A stretch of DNA of 64,000 nucleotides. It comes from Candidatus Obscuribacterales bacterium (GTDB lineage Bacteria > Cyanobacteriota > Vampirovibrionia > Obscuribacterales > Obscuribacteraceae). The translations under genes were made by a program, and so were the position numbers. The notes under the pieces are model-generated. The model was not told the DNA's origin and searched no databases. It saw only the letters and a program-made list of their open reading frames with translations. The DNA lies in the NCBI GenBank assembly GCA_020634035.1, contig JACKCM010000005.1, positions 62,001 through 126,000 on the forward strand, read 5' to 3'. Below are positions 59,896-64,000 of the stretch, piece after piece (within the stretch, counting starts at the first letter, position 1; each line of letters starts with the position of its first letter).

Positions 59896-61275
59896 TTAAA
59901 AGTCGCCGAACCTTCCTTTGATTGTTTCAGATTTGCTCTTGTCAATTAGTTCGATGCGGCGGTTCAGAATGAGAGACTGACGCGGGGTCTCGACGCCGTC
60001 CACCCAAACGGGTTTGTCCTTGCCCCAGCCCTTTGCTTTTAATCTAGAAGGAGCAACCTCATGATCGCACAACCATTTCACAACCGCATTGGCGCGCGCT
60101 TCTGAGAGTTTGTTATGAGATTCGATAGAGTCATCGTGAAAGTCTAGAGAGATGTTCTTTATCGGATTGCTGTCGGTCCACCCGTTGTGCGCTTCCACTG
60201 AAAGCCGCAAATCGGGCTTGCTTTTCATAAGCGAGACGATGGCATTCAATGTGGTATCAGACTGAGGAGTCAGCTCGGCAGAATCTGCTTTGAAGTCGAT
60301 GCCATAGAGAATCGCTTTGTGATACCGTTTTAGATATTTGCCGATCAAAGTCTCGACGTTCTTTATCGGCTCATGATCGCAGGATGGAGGCTCTATTCGT
60401 TTTTGTAGAGCAAATAAATTGCTGGTGGAGCTTTTGGGACTAAACTGATAATAGCGAGATATATTTATTACCTCTCCATTGGCCGACTGATTTAAGATGG
60501 CTACACCGGGACCTTCGATAAGCGGCATAAACACACGTGCTTGATTGCCCTGTATCGAGCCTAGCATGTCCTCGTCGGACTTGTAAGATTTGCATGCACA
60601 GCCGAAGAGAACGTTGCCTTCGGTTGCGAACTTCAACGGCCACCAGGTGCCACCAAAAACGCCATCGGCGAATCTTGGCTTCCTGCTACTATCGGTGCTG
60701 TCAATAACAGGTTCACCGTAGGCTTGTATTTCGTATAATTGAGTCGAATCTTTGTCGCCCCAGTTATCCTCTACGACAAAGCGCAGCCATTTATAAGGCT
60801 TGTCGGTAGTCTCGCCCGACTTTTTATCGAAGGTTATGCGCTTGCTGCCCGCCCTATCCAGGACGACTTCTGCCAGTTGTTCGTAGCCGGAATCTGGTGC
60901 GGTGGCCGAAGCCATCACTCGCACGGTCTTTGCCAGCATATCTGGATACGCGGAGGAGGCACCATGCTCATTGTTAATGAGCATGTCTGTGATCCGGCAC
61001 GGGTTCTGTAGTTCGACAACAAATTTATTATTCCAGGCTTTGCCTTCGGCGCTGCTCCAGTTAGTATAGGCACAGTCATCGAACAAGTGAAATGAGGTCT
61101 CGCCTGTGTCGTTCCACTGGCCTGATGTCCTTAGAAGCACTGCACCATGCTTCATCGAGAGCAGGTCGTCTCGGCTTTCGAGTTCTGAAGCTTTATTGGC
61201 GCTCACTTCTGCCGAAGTGGCGCAGCCGGCGAGCAGCAAAGAGGCCAAAAACGCAAATGCGATTCTATACTTCAT
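59896..61275 (-). CDS. OmpA-family lipoprotein with discoidin-like domain
   Basis: 459 residues. The lipoprotein signal is FAFLASLLLAGC. Residues ~65-195 resemble an F5/8 type C (discoidin) beta-sandwich: LFDDCAYTNWSSAEGKAWNN, KFVVELQNPCRITDMLINNE, and KWLRFVVEDNWGDKDSTQLY with a Y-E-I-Q-A-Y-G ending. Residues ~330-445 match the OmpA peptidoglycan-binding domain: GIDFKADSAELTPQSDTTLN, LRLSVEAHNGWTDSNPIKNI, LSEARANAVVKWLCDHEVAP and LNRRIELI. It anchors the outer membrane to the wall, and the discoidin part probably binds carbohydrate or a surface ligand. Monocistronic. Confidence 0.85.
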   Translation of the reverse strand: MKYRIAFAFLASLLLAGCATSAEVSANKASELESRDDLLSMKHGAVLLRTSGQWNDTGETSFHLFDDCAYTNWSSAEGKAWNNKFVVELQNPCRITDMLINNEHGASSAYPDMLAKTVRVMASATAPDSGYEQLAEVVLDRAGSKRITFDKKSGETTDKPYKWLRFVVEDNWGDKDSTQLYEIQAYGEPVIDSTDSSRKPRFADGVFGGTWWPLKFATEGNVLFGCACKSYKSDEDMLGSIQGNQARVFMPLIEGPGVAILNQSANGEVINISRYYQFSPKSSTSNLFALQKRIEPPSCDHEPIKNVETLIGKYLKRYHKAILYGIDFKADSAELTPQSDTTLNAIVSLMKSKPDLRLSVEAHNGWTDSNPIKNISLDFHDDSIESHNKLSEARANAVVKWLCDHEVAPSRLKAKGWGKDKPVWVDGVETPRQSLILNRRIELIDKSKSETIKGRFGDF

Positions 61276-61433
61276 GAGCAGACGACACCACCTGGGTCCT
61301 GAAGGAACTCCCAGCTCCTATGATACACGTTGCTCACTCTTGATAAATTCAACCCGCAGACCCTTGAACTGACAGGCGAGTTTTCTAAGTGTCACATGCA
61401 ACCCGAGTATGTTGTCGATGTCTTCTGGCTCTA

Positions 61434-61688
61434 CTACCAGAAGTTGCTCAATAAATCATGGTTGAAGGTATTGAGTGTCCAAACATTGATGAGATGCCAG
61501 TTATTGAGTTGACCAAGTACGATGAGAGAACCGGCAATCATCAATGCATAGCCCCAGGGACTCAGTGTCTTCCGACCCTTTGCATATGTAGACTTTTGCT
61601 TGTTAAAGCCTACCGGTGCCGTGAATTGAATCATTCCACCAAGCAGCGCTATGAATGTACCTAATGCGAAAGTTGTTGAGGCGTCCAT
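61434..61688 (-). CDS. Small two-span membrane protein
   Basis: 84 residues from ATG 61688; extension further upstream reads through noncoding-looking, repeat-rich DNA. Two hydrophobic segments are visible (ASTTFALGTFIALLGGMIQF and WGYALMIAGSLIVLGQL) with a basic loop between (NKQKSTYAKGRKT). No family is recognised. It is divergent from the SPFH gene, with an unusual palindrome in between. Confidence 0.55.
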   Translation of the reverse strand: MDASTTFALGTFIALLGGMIQFTAPVGFNKQKSTYAKGRKTLSPWGYALMIAGSLIVLGQLNNWHLINVWTLNTFNHDLLSNFW

Positions 61689-62113
61689 AAATTGCGTCTC
61701 GCTTTGGTTATGCGTCGCTACATCAGAGCTTATACAGTTTCCATTATTCGGCGCGCCGAATAAATGGGGAAAACCCTGTTTGTCAAACAGCATCAGGTCT
61801 AGTTGTTTCCGATAATTCTTGAGCCGTGCGCGCGGTTTTGTCGCCCTGATTTCCGGGGAGAATACATGTGGGAGATTATCCAGCAGCAGAGGCGCGATGG
61901 GCAAATCTGTACTGCGCGTAGGACTCCCACCGGCGGACTGGAAATCCACAGGGTTCAACTCCCATTTTGGGGCTGGGATTTCGAGATCGACTCTCCGGAG
62001 TAACCGTCGACAACCTCTGCGAGTTAAAACTCCCGGTTGCCGTCCGTGATCTCGGAATCTCGGCTCTTTATATATTCAGCATTTATCTCTTAGTGCCGGA
62101 GCCAGTTTAAGAA
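61689..62113. other. 425-base intergenic region rich in inverted repeats, possible structured RNA
   Basis: No gene called. It contains the 20-bp palindrome (61744-61763), a 7-bp stem GTGGGAG/CTCCCAC (61868-61874 with 61924-61930) enclosing a GCGC/GCGC stem (61892-61895 with 61914-61917), and then a GGG-TTCAACT-CCC hairpin (61951-61963) resembling a tRNA T-arm but with only 3 matching pairs. It could encode a structured RNA. I cannot assign tRNA, tmRNA, RNase P or SRP RNA. Confidence 0.4.
61744..61763. repeat. Perfect 20-bp palindrome
   Basis: TTATTCGGCG directly followed by its reverse complement CGCCGAATAA, with outer CCAT and ATGG also nearly symmetric. It lies 56-75 bases upstream of the small membrane gene. 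Candidate operator or cruciform/hairpin. Confidence 0.75.
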
Positions 62114-62914
62114 ATGAACGACTATATCATCATCGTCAAAGTTGCCCTGGTGTTGCTCGCATTCATGATCGTCCTGCGCCTGTTCCGGGCTGCATTCAAA
62201 CGGCAAGTGATCTATGAGTATCAGGTCGGGCTGCTCTACAAAAGCGGTAAATTCGACCGACAGCTCGAACCCGGCTCTCACTGGATAAACCCATTTTTTG
62301 ATACTGTGCAGACAGTGGATGCCAGGGCGACCACAACCGTCATCGGTGCCCAAGAAGTTATATCATCCGATAATATCGGACTGAAGCTCAGCATCTCTGC
62401 CCGGTACAGAGTGGCAGATGCCGTGAAGTACACCCATGAACACGCCAGCAGCTTCACCGAGCTGTATTCTTTGATTCAGATAGCACTGCGAAACGCGGCG
62501 GCATCTACCGGGGCTGAAGCTTTTATCGAGAAGAGGAAGGACCTGGGCGCGGTGCTTCTGGCAGAGGTCAAGGATGCGGCTGAGGCGCTGGGCATTGAAG
62601 TGCAGTCCGTGGATATCAAAGACGTTATGTATCCTGCCGAAATCAGAAAGATTTATTCCGAGGTAGTACGGGCGCAAAAAGAAGGTCAGGCTGCTCTCGA
62701 ACGGGCCCGGGGCGAACAAGCTGCCTTGCGAAGCCTCGCCAACGCTGCCCGCATGTTAGAGAACAACCCTGCCCTCATGAACCTGCGTATTCTGCAGTCT
62801 CTCTCCACCAAAGCCGCCGACGGCACTTCACCGAATATAGTGCTCGGCCTATCACAGGGACTCTTTCCTCTGGAGACCGGTGGTTCAAAAGCTCTTTCTG
62901 TAGATCAGAAGTAG
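62114..62914 (+). CDS. SPFH/Band-7 (stomatin/slipin-like) membrane protein
   Basis: 266 residues. One N-terminal membrane segment (IIIVKVALVLLAFMIVLRLF) is followed by the SPFH domain: VIYEYQVGLLYKSGKFDRQL, EPGSHWINPFFDTVQTVDAR, VISSDNIGLKLSISARYRVA, then EALGIEVQSVDIKDVMYPAE. An Ala/Glu-rich coiled helix (EGQAALERARGEQAALRSLA) follows and NPALMNLRILQSLS ends the domain, as in slipins. These oligomeric proteins organise membrane microdomains and often pair with an NfeD-type partner; none is adjacent here. The ribosome site is weak. Confidence 0.9.
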   Translation: MNDYIIIVKVALVLLAFMIVLRLFRAAFKRQVIYEYQVGLLYKSGKFDRQLEPGSHWINPFFDTVQTVDARATTTVIGAQEVISSDNIGLKLSISARYRVADAVKYTHEHASSFTELYSLIQIALRNAAASTGAEAFIEKRKDLGAVLLAEVKDAAEALGIEVQSVDIKDVMYPAEIRKIYSEVVRAQKEGQAALERARGEQAALRSLANAARMLENNPALMNLRILQSLSTKAADGTSPNIVLGLSQGLFPLETGGSKALSVDQK

Positions 62915-63433
62915 TTGCATCCTCGTACTTTCAGGGTGTTGTGTTAGAAGTCTTCTCTAACGCCGAAGAAGAACCATTCAGCGTTGATGGTGGCATTTTT
63001 ATTAGGCGGATCGACAAATCCATGTTGCGGTGCCGTCAGCTTCTCACTATCGCCGCCGGTGGCAAAGGTCTCTCCTGCAAGTACAGAATCCATTCTTTTA
63101 GATCTCTCAGTCCGGATCTACACTAACTTTTTTCCGAATCTGTCTCACTCATCCTTGGCACAAAGGGCTGACGATTTATTGCCCGCTGTTTCAATTGAAG
63201 AGTCTCGTTCTTTGCTTGAAAGCAATCAAGTTTCGGATGCAGAACCAGAATCATGTCAAGCCGAATCAAAACCACGAGAATCTGATCAAACTGATACGCC
63301 ACTTAGTGAAGAACACGCTAGAAGGTATATGTTGGCGACCATGAGGAAAAGTTGTTTACACATCACGGCAGCGCAGCTACCATTTGTTCCGATGTTATAA
63401 TGGCATAAAATTTACATGATGGAGTAAGAGATT
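62915..63433. other. 519-base region with weak competing short ORFs
   Basis: Two candidates overlap. A plus-strand frame 62984-63400 (138 codons) ends in acidic/Ser-rich sequence (SLLESNQVSDAEPESCQAES). A minus-strand frame 62944-63093 (49 codons, ending AEWFFFGVREDF) is also open. Neither has a good ribosome site or a recognisable family, so neither is called as a gene. Confidence 0.35.
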
Positions 63434-64000
63434 TTGTCGCCCGAAAAATACTTCGATTTGCTTCGCCTAAGTTTTCTCCTTCCTCCCGGGCATCTGCGTA
63501 AATTGAAGGCTCGAGACTTCTTAAATATGCTCCGGCAAAATTTGCCTCAGGCTTTACCATATTCATGGCTGGAAATCTTTTACGAGACAAGATTGGAAGT
63601 GGAAGAGGAGATCGAGCGAACATTTATTGAGACTTGGGACACGGTGATCCTCTCTACTGGATATCCCGGGTTCTACTGGGGTTCGCAGGCGCCCTTTTGT
63701 GATGGTATGGTCAGGTTTACAGGTGGCTGGCCTCAGCACTCGTACAACGCTTTGTCTCCGGATTTGCTGGAGTTGCAGTTTGACCAGTCTCAGATCGCAC
63801 GAGAAGAGCCCTCGCTTCTCCCAGAAATTGTTTGTGGGTTCACGGCAATTGCTCGCAACCTCGAGGCATTCTACGCTGCAGGCTATGTTCTGAGGAATTA
63901 TTTGCTGGAGAATGGAGCGATTACTTTTGTTATTGATGTATCCGAAACCTTGCCTTCTTATAGTGACTGGTGGGATGGAATACCAAAGACCCCATGGCTG
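63434..64000 (+). CDS. Unknown protein, 3' end beyond window
   Basis: A frame from TTG 63434, with GGAG 9 bases upstream, stays open to the right edge (189 codons), so this is a partial gene. It starts LSPEKYFDLLRLSFLLPPGH, continues with LPYSWLEIFYETRLEVEEEI, then WGSQAPFCDGMVRFTGGW and TFVIDVSETLPSYSDWWDGI. No signal peptide. I do not recognise the family. The amino acid makeup (many Trp, Phe, Tyr) suggests a compact globular protein. Confidence 0.7.
   Translation, partial: MSPEKYFDLLRLSFLLPPGHLRKLKARDFLNMLRQNLPQALPYSWLEIFYETRLEVEEEIERTFIETWDTVILSTGYPGFYWGSQAPFCDGMVRFTGGWPQHSYNALSPDLLELQFDQSQIAREEPSLLPEIVCGFTAIARNLEAFYAAGYVLRNYLLENGAITFVIDVSETLPSYSDWWDGIPKTPWL

Noticed and set aside
61945..61975. 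tRNA gene around the GGGTTCAACTCCC hairpin
   Set aside because: Only three T-stem pairs match, the candidate anticodon-like GGA hairpin has no matching variable arm, and no acceptor stem or CCA end can be drawn; kept only as a structured-RNA candidate.
1..64000. CRISPR array or insertion sequence
   Set aside because: No regularly spaced repeat family and no transposase or integrase reading frame were seen.

Overview
The window looks like a bacterial chromosome of roughly balanced GC content with dense coding on both strands. It shows no rRNA, no convincing tRNA, no CRISPR array and no recognisable transposase. The gene repertoire includes many large proteins with long disordered N-termini, WG, TPR, WD40 and YD-like repeats, DUF336, SPFH and OmpA-lipoprotein genes, and a quinol-type nitric oxide reductase cluster. 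My best guess is a non-photosynthetic relative of cyanobacteria (Vampirovibrionia/Melainabacteria, Obscuribacter-like). This is inference from general character, not proof. No core marker gene is present to settle it.

Layout. 1-3.8 kb: a minus-strand gene running off the left edge (PATAN-like domain, one membrane segment, TPR-like end), a heme-binding GlcG/HbpS-type protein, a secreted DsrE-like protein and an unknown acidic protein. 3.8-8.7 kb: a LysR regulator divergent from an EmrA/EmrB-type tripartite efflux pair. 8.7-17.3 kb: a degenerate NlpC/P60-like protein, a duplicated bactofilin-like beta-helix protein, TPR, DUF2939 and WG-repeat proteins, a Cys-motif membrane protein with a 5-TM partner, and an anion:cation-symporter-type MFS carrier. 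17.4-20.3 kb: an alpha/beta hydrolase with an Arg/Ser linker and a HEAT/YD-like repeat protein. 20.4-30.4 kb: a BaiN-like flavoprotein, DUF1963, a SnoaL-like protein, a tight cupin-HAD-unknown operon, a bacterial cereblon-type CULT domain protein, and a PlsC-type acyltransferase. 30.4-33.9 kb: a sugar-nucleotide-epimerase-like protein, a large protein with an uncharacterised His-containing C-terminal domain behind a consensus sigma-70 promoter, and an acyl-CoA desaturase.

34.3-38.8 kb is the clearest functional unit, a nitric-oxide/nitrosative-stress locus. An Rrf2-family (NsrR-like) regulator is divergent from an unusual RIC-type di-iron protein (rubredoxin-like and DUF1858-like N-terminus), a quinol nitric oxide reductase and a group III truncated haemoglobin. 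Two 16-bp palindromes with the same half-site and spacing lie in the divergent promoter region and are the likely operators.

38.8-48.3 kb: a LysM/papain-like cysteine peptidase of about 1000 residues, a POT peptide transporter, a lipoprotein, a WD40 protein and a trypsin-like serine protease. 48.4-49.5 kb: a Doc/Fic toxin and an AbrB/MazE-type antitoxin in reversed order, next to the remnant of a histidine kinase. 49.6-59.5 kb: a 2672-residue protein (hydrophobic midsection, HExxH motif, nuclease-like C-terminal segment) followed by a papain-like protein and an SGNH hydrolase. 59.9-64 kb: an OmpA-type lipoprotein with a discoidin-like domain, a small membrane protein, an SPFH/stomatin protein, and a gene running off the right edge.

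The most distinctive items are the cereblon-like CULT protein, the RIC fusion with its paired operators, the giant-protein operon, the reversed toxin-antitoxin pair beside a kinase remnant, and the cupin-HAD-unknown operon.
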